This document shows positions 24,455 to 32,279 of a stretch of DNA of 50,087 nt, piece after piece. Position numbers and translations under genes: made by a program. Origin of the DNA: Kiloniellaceae bacterium (lineage in GTDB: Bacteria; Pseudomonadota; Alphaproteobacteria; Kiloniellales; J153); assembly GCA_021776135.1 (NCBI GenBank), contig JAJFGL010000018.1:1-50087 (forward strand), in the 5' to 3' direction. Numbering within the stretch: the first letter of the stretch is position 1; each line of letters begins with the position of its first letter. The notes under the pieces were generated by a model that saw nothing but the letters and a program-made list of their open reading frames with translations, was not told where the DNA came from and ran no database searches.

Positions 24455-25450
24455 TCACCCCTTTGTGTAGCCAGCCTCGCGGAACCATTGCACGGCATCG
24501 GCCAGGGCTTCTTGCGCCGGGCGGGCCTTGTAGCCCAGCTTTTCGGCGGCCTTGGCGCTGGAAAAGAACATGCGTTTCCTGGCCATTTTCAGCCCGTCCA
24601 GGGTTACGAAGGGCTCGCCCTTTCCGTTCAGGCGGGCCCAGGCCTCGGCGGCGTGGGCCAGGGGCACCAGGGCGTTGTGGGGGATTTTCACCCGCGGCGG
24701 GCGGCGCCCGCAGAGGGCCGCGATCCGGGTCAGGATTTCGCCCAGGGTTAAGTTCTCCCCGCCCAGGATATAACGTTCGCCGGCCGCGCCCTTGTCGAAG
24801 GCCAGTAAGTGCCCGGCGGCGACGTCGTCCACATGAACCACGTTCAGGCCGGTATCGACGTAGGCCGGCATGCGCCCGGCGGCCGCTTCCACGATCATGC
24901 GCCCGGTCGGGGTCGGCTTGATATCGCGCGGCCCCACGGGGGTCGACGGATTGACGATCACCGCCGGCAGGCCGGCCTCGCGCACCAGGGTATCGACCTC
25001 GCGCTCGGCCAGGAACTTGGAGCGTTTATAGTGGCCGATCATGTCGTCCTGGGTAACCGGCGTGTCCTCATTGGCCGGGGCGCCGCCCGGATCGATCCCC
25101 AGGGTCGCGACGCTGCTGGTATAGACGATGCGTTCCACCCCGGTTTCTCCCGCCAGCTCCATGAGCCGCCGGGTGCCTTCGACATTGGCTTGATAGATTT
25201 CCTCGGGCTTGGGAACCCAGAGGCGATAGTCGGCGGCGGCGTGAAACAGCGCCCGGCAACCGCGCAAGGCCCGCTCCAGGGAGGCCGGGTCGCCGAGGTC
25301 GCCCTCCGCCACCTCCAGATCGAGACCCTTCAGGTTGCGCCGGTCGCTGCCCGGCCGGGCCAAGACCCGGACGCTCTCGCCCCGTTCCAGCAAGAGGCGC
25401 GCGATGGCGGAGCCGACAAAGCCGGTCGCGCCCGTGACCAGTGCGGTCAT
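24455..25450 (-). CDS. hpnA: Hopanoid-associated sugar epimerase/reductase HpnA
   Basis: A 331-residue extended short-chain dehydrogenase. NAD(P) binding is shown by VTGATGFVGSAIARLLLERG, the active site by the Ser of YTSSVATLG and the YxxxK motif in GHYKRSKFLAE. It belongs to the HpnA/NAD-dependent epimerase group. HpnA is regularly found in hopanoid loci; its substrate has been proposed to be a head-group sugar but is not firmly known. Its ATG (25450-25448) overlaps the TGA of the nucleotidyltransferase gene, and hpnH starts about 80 bases downstream. Confidence 0.9.
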   Translation of the reverse strand: MTALVTGATGFVGSAIARLLLERGESVRVLARPGSDRRNLKGLDLEVAEGDLGDPASLERALRGCRALFHAAADYRLWVPKPEEIYQANVEGTRRLMELAGETGVERIVYTSSVATLGIDPGGAPANEDTPVTQDDMIGHYKRSKFLAEREVDTLVREAGLPAVIVNPSTPVGPRDIKPTPTGRMIVEAAAGRMPAYVDTGLNVVHVDDVAAGHLLAFDKGAAGERYILGGENLTLGEILTRIAALCGRRPPRVKIPHNALVPLAHAAEAWARLNGKGEPFVTLDGLKMARKRMFFSSAKAAEKLGYKARPAQEALADAVQWFREAGYTKG

Positions 25451-26232
25451 GTCGCTCCAGCACGCGCCGCGGGGGCTGCTTCGGCTGCCATTTCGGATTC
25501 CGACAAGATGGGGAAAATTTCCCGGTGCGCGCGCTTCAGATCCTCCGGGAAATCGATTTCGACCCAGGGCAGGCCGGTAATGTCCTCGACCCCGAAATGG
25601 CCCGGCGCTTCGTCTATGAGAATATTGCGCATGGCGTCTTCATAGATCGTATCGCGCCGGCCGGAGGCGATTATCCGTTCCGCCTCATGAATCGTCTTGG
25701 CGGCGATATCGGGCGAGAAGCGGGCGAAACCGACCCATTCCCCCCACCAATCGTGGCGCCGTTCCGGGCGCTTGTGGAAATCGACCAGGATATCGCCGCG
25801 CATGCAGAGTTTCACCGGGTCATCGCCGTCTTCGGTCTGGCGGTCCATGAGGAAGCAATTGTCCTGGGTGCTCGCCAACAGCCGTTCCATCATGCGGCGG
25901 TCGTAGAGCACGTCGCCATCCATGAAGACCACGGGCTCGCCGGCGGTGAAGGCGGGCCCCAGCGCCGCGAAGGAAAGGATCGCGCCTTCCTCGAAGTGCG
26001 GGTTGAAGCAGGTATGGACAATATCCCCGGCCCCGATACGCGCGATCTCGCGTTCGACCTCCGAAGCCCGGAAACCGGTCACCAGGTCGATGCGCTGGAT
26101 GCCGCAAGCGCGCAGGATCTCCACATGGCGCTCAAGCAAGGTCCTGCCGCCGAAGGACAGCAGGATCTTGGGCGGTAATTGTACGTTGTTCAAGCGCCGG
26201 CCGACCCCGGCGCCCAGGATGCCAACTCTCAT
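25447..26232 (-). CDS. NTP-transferase (sugar-1-phosphate or choline-phosphate type)
   Basis: A 261-residue nucleotidyltransferase with the signature GILGAGVGRRLNNVQLPPK (the Gly-rich loop and catalytic Lys) and VVFMDGDVLYD (metal-binding Asp pair). A closing PWVEIDFPEDLKRA segment is typical of the LicC-like cytidylyltransferases that activate choline phosphate, inositol phosphate or similar. The frame is open to 26325, but ATG 26232 matches the family start and has GGAG six bases upstream. The last codons overlap hpnA (ATGA), so the two proteins are made together. Activation of a head-group precursor for hopanoids is an attractive inference; no CDP-alcohol transferase is nearby. Confidence 0.85.
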   Translation of the reverse strand: MRVGILGAGVGRRLNNVQLPPKILLSFGGRTLLERHVEILRACGIQRIDLVTGFRASEVEREIARIGAGDIVHTCFNPHFEEGAILSFAALGPAFTAGEPVVFMDGDVLYDRRMMERLLASTQDNCFLMDRQTEDGDDPVKLCMRGDILVDFHKRPERRHDWWGEWVGFARFSPDIAAKTIHEAERIIASGRRDTIYEDAMRNILIDEAPGHFGVEDITGLPWVEIDFPEDLKRAHREIFPILSESEMAAEAAPAARAGAT

Positions 26233-26326
26233 GTGGACTCCAAAGAATAGATGTGTGCCTGAGCCGCTAATCTTGGGCTTGAGGGGCGTTTCGTCAATGC
26301 CGCTTATGATTTTGAGTTCTAGCAAT

Positions 26327-26488
26327 CCATACCGCCGTCGTCCCGGACTTGATCCGGGCTTGGGCTGCTAGCGCACCAACCTGCAAACGAACTCACGTCA
26401 CCCCGGACTCGATCCGGGGTCTTCGGGAGGGGGCGAGCCCGGTCTAACCCGAAGGTCCCGGATCAAGTCCGGGACGACGGCGGTATGG
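26327..26488. repeat. 162-bp element with 32-bp perfect terminal inverted repeats (family B)
   Basis: Bases 26327-26358 and 26457-26488 are perfect reverse complements over 32 positions, starting CCATACCGCCGTCGTCCCGG. Between them is a further family B arm (about 26397-26420). No open frame lies inside. It sits between the NTP-transferase start and the ABC permease stop and fills most of a 271-base gap. Target-site duplications are not evident. Confidence 0.88.
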
Positions 26489-26503
26489 TTCGCGGTAGGA
26501 AGA

Positions 26504-27358
26504 TCAGCCCGGCGACAGGCCGCGCAGCCGCTCGTTGCGCCGGCGCAGCAGCTCCAGCATGGTCAGGAGCAGCATGGAGATCAGCACCAGCAAGGTGGCG
26601 ACCGCCAGGATGGTCGGGCGGATTTCCTCGCGGATGCCCGAGAACATCTTCCAGGGGATGGTGCGCTGCTCGACCGAGCCGACGAACAACACCACCACCA
26701 CCTCGTCGAAGGAGGTAATGAAGGCGAACAGCGCGCCCGAAATCACCCCCGGCAGGATCAGGGGCACGATGACCTTGAAGAAGGTCCGGGTCGGGTTGGA
26801 CCCCAGGCTGGCGGCGGCGCGGGTCAAGGAATGGTCGAAACCGACCAGGGTCGCGGTCACGGTGATGACCACGAAGGGGGTGCCCAGGGCCGCGTGGGCC
26901 AGGATCACGCCCAGGTGGGTCGAGGCGAGGCCGATGCGCGAATAAAAGAAAAACATGCCCGCCGCCGAGATAATCAGCGGCACGATCATGGGCGAGATCA
27001 GGATCGCCATGACCGCCGAGCGGAACGGCATGGCCGGGCTGCTGAGTCCCAGGGCGGCGACGGTGCCCACGGTGGTCGACATCAGGGTCGCGAATATGGC
27101 GATGAAAAAGCTGTTGGCGACCGCGTCGCGCCAGGATTGCTCGGTGAAAAATTCGGCATACCACTTGGTGCTGTAGCCGGCCGGGTCGAGGGACAGCATT
27201 TCCGGGGTAAAGGTGAAGTAGGGCAGTTCGTTGAAGCTGAGCGGAAAGATGACGAAGATCGGCGCGATCAGGAACACGAATATCGCCGCGCAAATGGTCC
27301 GGTAGGTGTAGAACCAGGTACGCTCCAACTTGCCCGCATAGGGTTGTAGAGACGACAT
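26504..27358 (-). CDS. Polyamine-type ABC transporter permease (PotC-like)
   Basis: A 284-residue inner-membrane protein with about six transmembrane helices. The first follows an N-terminal basic segment (ICAAIFVFLIAPIFVIFPL). The ATPase-coupling EAA loop appears as RAAASLGSNPTRTFFKVIVPLILPG. It forms the second membrane subunit of an importer for putrescine/spermidine-like or other small cations. Its start lies four bases after the stop of the longer permease, and it is last in the minus-strand run ATPase, binding protein, permease, permease. Confidence 0.92.
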   Translation of the reverse strand: MSSLQPYAGKLERTWFYTYRTICAAIFVFLIAPIFVIFPLSFNELPYFTFTPEMLSLDPAGYSTKWYAEFFTEQSWRDAVANSFFIAIFATLMSTTVGTVAALGLSSPAMPFRSAVMAILISPMIVPLIISAAGMFFFYSRIGLASTHLGVILAHAALGTPFVVITVTATLVGFDHSLTRAAASLGSNPTRTFFKVIVPLILPGVISGALFAFITSFDEVVVVLFVGSVEQRTIPWKMFSGIREEIRPTILAVATLLVLISMLLLTMLELLRRRNERLRGLSPG

Positions 27359-27362
27359 TTTC

Positions 27363-28691
27363 CTATCCCAGCTTCATGTTATCGATGCCGACGATCTTGT
27401 CGTAGAGGAAGTAGAACACCAGAACGATGGCCAAAAGCATCATGCCGAGCGCCGCCGCCAAGCCCCAGTTCTGGGTGCTGCCGGAAATAAAGGAGGCGAT
27501 GAAGTTGGAGATCAGGGTGCCGGTGCGCCCGCCGACCAGCGCCGGCGTGATGTAGTAGCCGATGGCCAGGATGAACACGAGAATCCCGCCGGCGCCGGCG
27601 CCGGCGACCGTATTGGGCATGTAAATCCTGACGAAAGCGGTGAAGGGCGTCGCCCCAAGCGAGCGCGCGGCGCGCATGTAGGAGGGCGGAATCGTCTTCA
27701 TGACCGAATACAGCGGCAGGATCATGAACGGCAGCAGAATGTGGGTCATGGCGACGATGGTGCCGAACTGATTGTGGATCAACTGCAGGCGGCTGTCGTC
27801 GTCGATTATTCCGATGCCGACCAAGATGCTGTTAATCACGCCCTGGCTTTGCAGCAAGGCGATCCAGGATGTGGTGCGCACCAGAAGCGAAGTCCAGAAC
27901 GGCAGCAGCACCAGGATCATCAGGAGATTGCCGCTGCGCAACGGCAGCGTCGCCAAGAGATATGAAACCGGATAGGCGAGCACCAGGCACAACAGGGTGA
28001 TTAAGCCGCTGAGCCACAGGGTGCGGACGAACAAATGCTGGTATATCTGGCGATTTTCCGGCCGCATCCCGATGCCGCCGTCGGGTTTATATTCCATGTC
28101 CGCCGCGGCCAGGAAGTAGCTGGCGGTGAAATAGCCCTTTTCGCGCTTGATCAGCTTCCAAAGTTCGAGGTTGTTCCAGCGCTTGTCGATCTTGAGTAAC
28201 TGTTCCTTGTACGGCGCCTCGATCTTGCCGGCCTTGCGCCCGCTTTTGCGGAACAGGCTGGCCATGCCGGAAATTTCGTAGTTGAGCCGGCGGGCCACCT
28301 TGCCAAGGGTTTTGTTCTCCTTGCCTTCGGCCATGTCCTTGACGATGGCCTCGAACACCGCCTCGCCCGGCAAGACGCCGGAGGTTTCGTCCCAGGCCTC
28401 GATTTCCACCACCGTGCGCGGCAAAATTTCGGCGATGACTTGGTCCTCGACGCTGCGGAACAGCATGTCGAAGATCGGCAGCACGAAGGTGATGACAAGA
28501 AAGGCAAACAGCGGCAGGACCAGCAGCACGGCGCGCAGACGCGAGCGGAACAGGGCGCGTTCGAGGGCGAGCTTGAGCGGCATGCCATCGGCCGTGCGCA
28601 TGGTGCCGTCGTCAATTGCTTCCGTTTGCGCCAAGGTTTTCTTCCGCCGTTTTAGAAAGTTGTGGAGGCGGGAGGGCATGTGCCCTCCCAC
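27363..28691 (-). CDS. Polyamine-type ABC transporter permease with large periplasmic insertion (PotB-like)
   Basis: A 442-residue permease, about 150 longer than E. coli PotB. After the first membrane helix (AVLLVLPLFAFLVITFVLPIF) comes an insertion of about 150 mostly hydrophilic residues (roughly 85-235, rich in Lys and Glu), then the usual five helices with the EAA loop RAARSLGATPFTAFVRIYMP. The insertion would lie on the periplasmic side next to the binding protein. Similar long permeases are found in some alphaproteobacterial transport clusters. Starts at 28679 or 28667 are also possible. The binding-protein gene is 18 bases upstream. Confidence 0.88.
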   Translation of the reverse strand: MGGHMPSRLHNFLKRRKKTLAQTEAIDDGTMRTADGMPLKLALERALFRSRLRAVLLVLPLFAFLVITFVLPIFDMLFRSVEDQVIAEILPRTVVEIEAWDETSGVLPGEAVFEAIVKDMAEGKENKTLGKVARRLNYEISGMASLFRKSGRKAGKIEAPYKEQLLKIDKRWNNLELWKLIKREKGYFTASYFLAAADMEYKPDGGIGMRPENRQIYQHLFVRTLWLSGLITLLCLVLAYPVSYLLATLPLRSGNLLMILVLLPFWTSLLVRTTSWIALLQSQGVINSILVGIGIIDDDSRLQLIHNQFGTIVAMTHILLPFMILPLYSVMKTIPPSYMRAARSLGATPFTAFVRIYMPNTVAGAGAGGILVFILAIGYYITPALVGGRTGTLISNFIASFISGSTQNWGLAAALGMMLLAIVLVFYFLYDKIVGIDNMKLG

Positions 28692-28709
28692 CCCGCGATA
28701 GACATTTTC

Positions 28710-29816
28710 TTACTTCGCGAGCCAAGCGTTGAAACGCTCGTCCATCTCGGCCCGGTTATCGGCCCACCACACATAATCGAAGTTCAAGGTGGTCTTGGCG
28801 TTGTTGGGATCGGTCGGCATATGGGGCTTCATGTCGATGCCCAGATCCGCGTGCTTGCCCACCAAGGGGGCCGACGACTGACGCGCCGGGCCGTAGGAGA
28901 TGAACTTCGCCTGATCGGCCAGGCGTTGGGTGTCGGTCGCGAACATCAGGTATTTTTTGACCGCGGCCAGGTTCTTGGTGCCCTTGGGGATGACCCAACC
29001 GTCCAGATCGAAGACCTGCCAATCCCAAAGCATGCCGATCGGCTGATTCTTTTCGGCGATGGCCGAGAACAGGCGGCCGTTATAGGCCGAAGCCATGACA
29101 ACTTCGCCGTCGGCGAGAAGCTGCGGCGGCTGCGCGCCCTTGGTCCACCAAACCACTGAATCCTTGATTGTTTCGAGCTTGGCGAAGGCCCGGTCGACGC
29201 CGTCTGCCGTGGCCAGAACCTCGTAAACCTTGGTGCCGGGAACGCCGTCGGCGATCAGGGCCCATTCCAGGTTGCCGATCGGCTTTTTCTCAAGCGCCCG
29301 CTTGCCCGGGTATTTCTTCAGATCGAAGACGTCGGCGATGGTGCTTGGCGCCGTGCTGCCGACCATGTCGGTGCGGTAGCCGAAAGTGGTCGAATAGACG
29401 ATTTGAGGGATGTAGCAGTTGGTGCCGCCCGGGGTCAGCGACCCGGGGAAGAAGTCCTTGGAGGCGGGCGTGCCGTCCGGCGCCGGGGCCAGCAATACGT
29501 CCGGATCGAATTCCTCGATCAAGCCTTCTTCGCAGGCGGTGATCGCATCGGAGGCGACCATGTCGACCAAATCCCAGGTCACGTTGCCGGCCTCGACCTG
29601 GGCCCGCAACTTGGCCAGGGCCTCGGCGGAGCTGTCGTCGTTGATGATCTTCACGTCTGGATTCGCGGCCATGTAGGGGTCGTGATAGGCCTTCTGCTGG
29701 CTGGCGGTATAGGCGCCGCCCCAGGAGACCATGGTAAGGTCAACCGCCTGCGCGCCCGCCGACATGGCGAAGGCGGCGACGATCGCCAAAGATGTGGTGG
29801 TAAGTAAGCGTTTCAT
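28710..29816 (-). CDS. ABC transporter periplasmic substrate-binding protein (PotD/PotF-like)
   Basis: A 368-residue type II periplasmic binding protein. The N-terminal signal peptide MKRLLTTTSLAIVAAFAMSAGAQA ends with an AxA-like cleavage site. The mature protein has the PotD-type start VDLTMVSWGGAYTASQQKAY, and later WTKGAQPPQLLADGEVVMASAYNGR, typical of spermidine/putrescine-type proteins. The polyamine-contacting acidic and aromatic residues cannot be assigned without a structure, so the ligand may be another amine. The ribosome-binding site AGGAG is eight bases before the start. Two hairpins separate it from the ATPase gene. Confidence 0.92.
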   Translation of the reverse strand: MKRLLTTTSLAIVAAFAMSAGAQAVDLTMVSWGGAYTASQQKAYHDPYMAANPDVKIINDDSSAEALAKLRAQVEAGNVTWDLVDMVASDAITACEEGLIEEFDPDVLLAPAPDGTPASKDFFPGSLTPGGTNCYIPQIVYSTTFGYRTDMVGSTAPSTIADVFDLKKYPGKRALEKKPIGNLEWALIADGVPGTKVYEVLATADGVDRAFAKLETIKDSVVWWTKGAQPPQLLADGEVVMASAYNGRLFSAIAEKNQPIGMLWDWQVFDLDGWVIPKGTKNLAAVKKYLMFATDTQRLADQAKFISYGPARQSSAPLVGKHADLGIDMKPHMPTDPNNAKTTLNFDYVWWADNRAEMDERFNAWLAK

Positions 29817-29850
29817 TCGTTAGCTCCTAATTTTCGTTTCGTAACTGATA

Positions 29851-29865
29851 AAACCACGGTGGTTT
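29851..29865 (-). promoter_or_regulatory. Perfect hairpin between ATPase and binding-protein genes
   Basis: AAACCAC-G-GTGGTTT is a perfect seven-base-pair palindrome 35 bases upstream of the binding-protein start. It could be a repressor operator or an RNA stem in the intercistronic region. Confidence 0.45.
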
Positions 29866-29882
29866 GCCACTTATTGTTTTTG

Positions 29883-29903
29883 GCGCCGCTTCCTTGGCGG
29901 CGC
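29883..29903 (-). promoter_or_regulatory. Intercistronic GC stem after the ATPase gene
   Basis: GCGCCGC, a seven-base loop, and GCGGCGC form a strong stem just beyond the ATPase stop codon. On the minus strand it is followed by an A-rich, not T-rich, stretch, so it is not an intrinsic terminator. Protection or cleavage of the mRNA, giving more binding protein than ATPase, is a possible role. Confidence 0.45.
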
Positions 29904-29904
29904 G

Positions 29905-31017
29905 TCAGGATGGTGAGTCCAGTGCCCGGCAATCCTCGGGCTGCCAGCCGACCTTGACCTCCGCGCCGGGCACCAAGTGCACGTGCCCCGCCGCGTTCGG
30001 TATTTTGACGATAAAATCTTCATTGCCGCAGACCGACATGCGCGTGCGCATATGGTCGCCCAAATAAATCAATTCCTTCACCCGGGCATCGAACAGGTTC
30101 GGGCATTGGCCCTCGGGCGGGTTAACCGTGACCCGTTCCGGGCGCAGCGACATGCTGGTCGCGCTGCCCACGCCGTCGATGTTGATCGCGAGCGCGGTGG
30201 TCGATCCCCCCTCCAGGTCAACCGTGCAGGTCGTTCCGTTGACCGCGGTCACCTTGCCGGTAAGCGTGTTATTCTCGCCGATGAATTGCGCGACGAAGGC
30301 GTTATCGGGCGCTTCGTAGAGCGCGTCCGGCGGCGCCAACTGCTGGATCACCCCATCATTGAAGACCGCGATGCGGTTCGACATGGTCAGGGCTTCGCTT
30401 TGATCGTGGGTGACATAAACCACGGTGACGCCCAGTTGTTCGTGGATGTGCTTGATCTCGTACTGCATCTGCTCGCGCAGCTGCTTGTCGAGCGCACCCA
30501 GGGGCTCGTCCATGAGCACCAGCTTGGGATCGAAGACCAGGGCGCGGGCGACCGCCACGCGCTGCGCCTGGCCGCCCGATAGCTGCCCCGGCCGGCGGTT
30601 GCCGAAGGCGCCGAGCTCGACCATGTCCAGGGCGCGCTTGACCCGGCTTTCCTGCTCGCTTTTGTCCATGCGGCGAACTTCCAGAGGAAAGCGCAGGTTT
30701 TCCGCCACGGTCATGTGCGGGAACAGGGCGTAATTCTGGAACACCATGCCGATGTCGCGCTTGTGGGGCGCCACGTTGTTGATCGGGTTGCCGTCGAGAT
30801 ATATCTCGCCATGGGTCGCCGGCTCGAAACCGGCCAGCATCATCAGGCAGGTGGTCTTGCCCGAGCCTGAGGGCCCAAGCATGGTCAGGAACTCGCCCCG
30901 TTCGATGTCGAGATTGAGGTTCTTAACGACGAGGATCTCGCCGTCGTAGCTTTTCTGCACCTCGACGAAGCGCACGTAATGATCTACGTCGGCCGAATCG
31001 GCCAGGAGTTCTGCCAT
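29905..31017 (-). CDS. Polyamine-type ABC transporter ATPase (PotA-like)
   Basis: A 370-residue ATPase driving import through the two permeases. Walker A GPSGSGKTT, the ABC signature LSGGQAQRVAVARAL, Walker B LVLMDEPLGALD and the switch His in YVTHDQSEAL are all intact. A C-terminal TOBE-type beta domain (LTGKVTAVNG onward) occupies about the last 110 residues. The frame is open to 31185, but ATG 31017 gives the family N-terminus. It is the first gene of the minus-strand transporter run and is divergent from the nitrilase gene. Confidence 0.94.
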   Translation of the reverse strand: MAELLADSADVDHYVRFVEVQKSYDGEILVVKNLNLDIERGEFLTMLGPSGSGKTTCLMMLAGFEPATHGEIYLDGNPINNVAPHKRDIGMVFQNYALFPHMTVAENLRFPLEVRRMDKSEQESRVKRALDMVELGAFGNRRPGQLSGGQAQRVAVARALVFDPKLVLMDEPLGALDKQLREQMQYEIKHIHEQLGVTVVYVTHDQSEALTMSNRIAVFNDGVIQQLAPPDALYEAPDNAFVAQFIGENNTLTGKVTAVNGTTCTVDLEGGSTTALAINIDGVGSATSMSLRPERVTVNPPEGQCPNLFDARVKELIYLGDHMRTRMSVCGNEDFIVKIPNAAGHVHLVPGAEVKVGWQPEDCRALDSPS

Positions 31018-31200
31018 ACTCGCGTACCATCCCTGCTGAGCGTGCGATCCTCTGCCCGCTCCTAAGTTTTCCCTCGGCCGGAGTGGAAATCTCCGATCCT
31101 GTTTGTAGAGCCATGTTAAAACGGCATAGCCCCTATGAAAAGGGAAGATATCGAAATACCGCTCGAAGCCTCCGCCACTTCGCAACCGCGCCTCCGGCGC

Positions 31201-31229
31201 TTCGCAAAGCGGACTTTCCGGTCTATGCT
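31201..31229 (+). promoter_or_regulatory. Tentative promoter of the nitrilase gene
   Basis: TTCGCA at 31201-31206, a 17-base spacer and TATGCT at 31224-31229 match the vegetative consensus at 4/6 each and would start transcription at about 31236, the proposed ATG. If real, the mRNA is leaderless, like the two regulator genes upstream in the window. Confidence 0.35.
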
Positions 31230-31235
31230 GTGGGA

Positions 31236-32102
31236 ATGAGCACCTCCTTCAAGGCCGCCTGTGTCCAGAATTGCGCGACCCCCGACGTCGCCCACAATCT
31301 AGAGGTCAGCTTGCGCCTGCTGGGCGAGGCGGCCGGGGCCGGGGCCGATCTCATCTGCCTGCCCGAGTATTTCTCCGGCCTGGAAACTCGCGATGGCTTG
31401 TTTCATCCGGCGGCGTTTCCCGAGGGCGCGCACCCGGTTTTGCCGGCTTTCGCGGCGGCGGCGCGCGAACACGGGGTTTGGATACATCTGGGGTCCCTGG
31501 GCGTGACCGGTCCCGACGGCCGGATTTTGAACCGGGGCTATGTTCTGAACTCCGAAGGCGGGATCGCGGCCCGCTACGACAAGATCCACCTCTTCGACGT
31601 GAAACTGGGCGCCGGCGGGGACTACCGCGAATCGGCCACCATCGCGCCCGGCGGCGCGGCGGTTGTCGCCGAGCTGCCCTGGACCGCCCTGGGCCTGAGC
31701 ATTTGCTACGACCTGCGCTTCGCGGCCCTGTACCGGGATTTGGCCCAAGCCGGGGCGCGGGTTCTCAGCATCCCCGCCGCCTTCACGAAGCAAACCGGAC
31801 AGGCCCACTGGCACGTCCTCAACCGGGCCCGGGCGATCGAGACCGGCAGTTTTGTGATCGCGCCCTGCCAGTACGGCACCCTGGCGGGCGGCGGCGAATG
31901 TTACGGCCATTCCCTGATCGTCGATCCCTGGGGCGAAGTGCTGGCCGACGGCGGCGAGGACGAGGGCTTCGTCATCGCCGAAATCGACCCGGCCAAGGCA
32001 GACTCGGCGCGCGAACGCATCCCCGCCCTGCGCCACGACCGCCCCTTTACCTCCGCCGGTCTGGCGCTGCGCCCCGAGCCGGAAAGAAAGATAAAAGCTT
32101 GA
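31236..32102 (+). CDS. Carbon-nitrogen hydrolase (nitrilase superfamily amidase)
   Basis: A 288-residue cytoplasmic amidase-type member of the nitrilase superfamily. The Glu-Lys-Cys triad is visible: Glu44 in CLPEYFSG, Lys116 in RYDKIHLFDV and Cys157 in SICYDLRF. The length and motifs resemble omega-amidase and deaminated-glutathione amidase members. It should hydrolyse an amide to an acid and ammonia or amine. The frame extends to 31083 but the earlier codons look untranslated. It is divergent from the importer and precedes glnT, which fits use of imported nitrogen compounds; the substrate is inferred only. Confidence 0.9.
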   Translation: MSTSFKAACVQNCATPDVAHNLEVSLRLLGEAAGAGADLICLPEYFSGLETRDGLFHPAAFPEGAHPVLPAFAAAAREHGVWIHLGSLGVTGPDGRILNRGYVLNSEGGIAARYDKIHLFDVKLGAGGDYRESATIAPGGAAVVAELPWTALGLSICYDLRFAALYRDLAQAGARVLSIPAAFTKQTGQAHWHVLNRARAIETGSFVIAPCQYGTLAGGGECYGHSLIVDPWGEVLADGGEDEGFVIAEIDPAKADSARERIPALRHDRPFTSAGLALRPEPERKIKA

Positions 32103-32196
32103 GTCGTTTTGGCTAGACGGCCAAAGTCACTGTTCACACGAGGAAACGAATTTTCATCTAGAGATACCCTGGTGGATCGATTGAAACGAAAAACTC

Positions 32197-32220
32197 TCCT
32201 CCCCCCTTGAAGGGGAGGGG
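32197..32220 (+). repeat. Partial family A unit upstream of glnT
   Basis: The hairpin core CTCCCCCCTTGAAGGGGAGG without its G-rich tail, 60 bases before the glnT start. The rest of the 177-base gap shows no gene. Confidence 0.7.
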
Positions 32221-32279
32221 ATGTTTTTTATCCCGGTCAAACCACTCTGAAGTAAATAACCGATAGGGGAGCGATCTAC

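Noticed and set aside
29870-29905. Intrinsic terminator after the ATPase gene
   Set aside because: The stem is good, but on the coding (minus) strand it is followed by A, not T; better viewed as an intercistronic hairpin.
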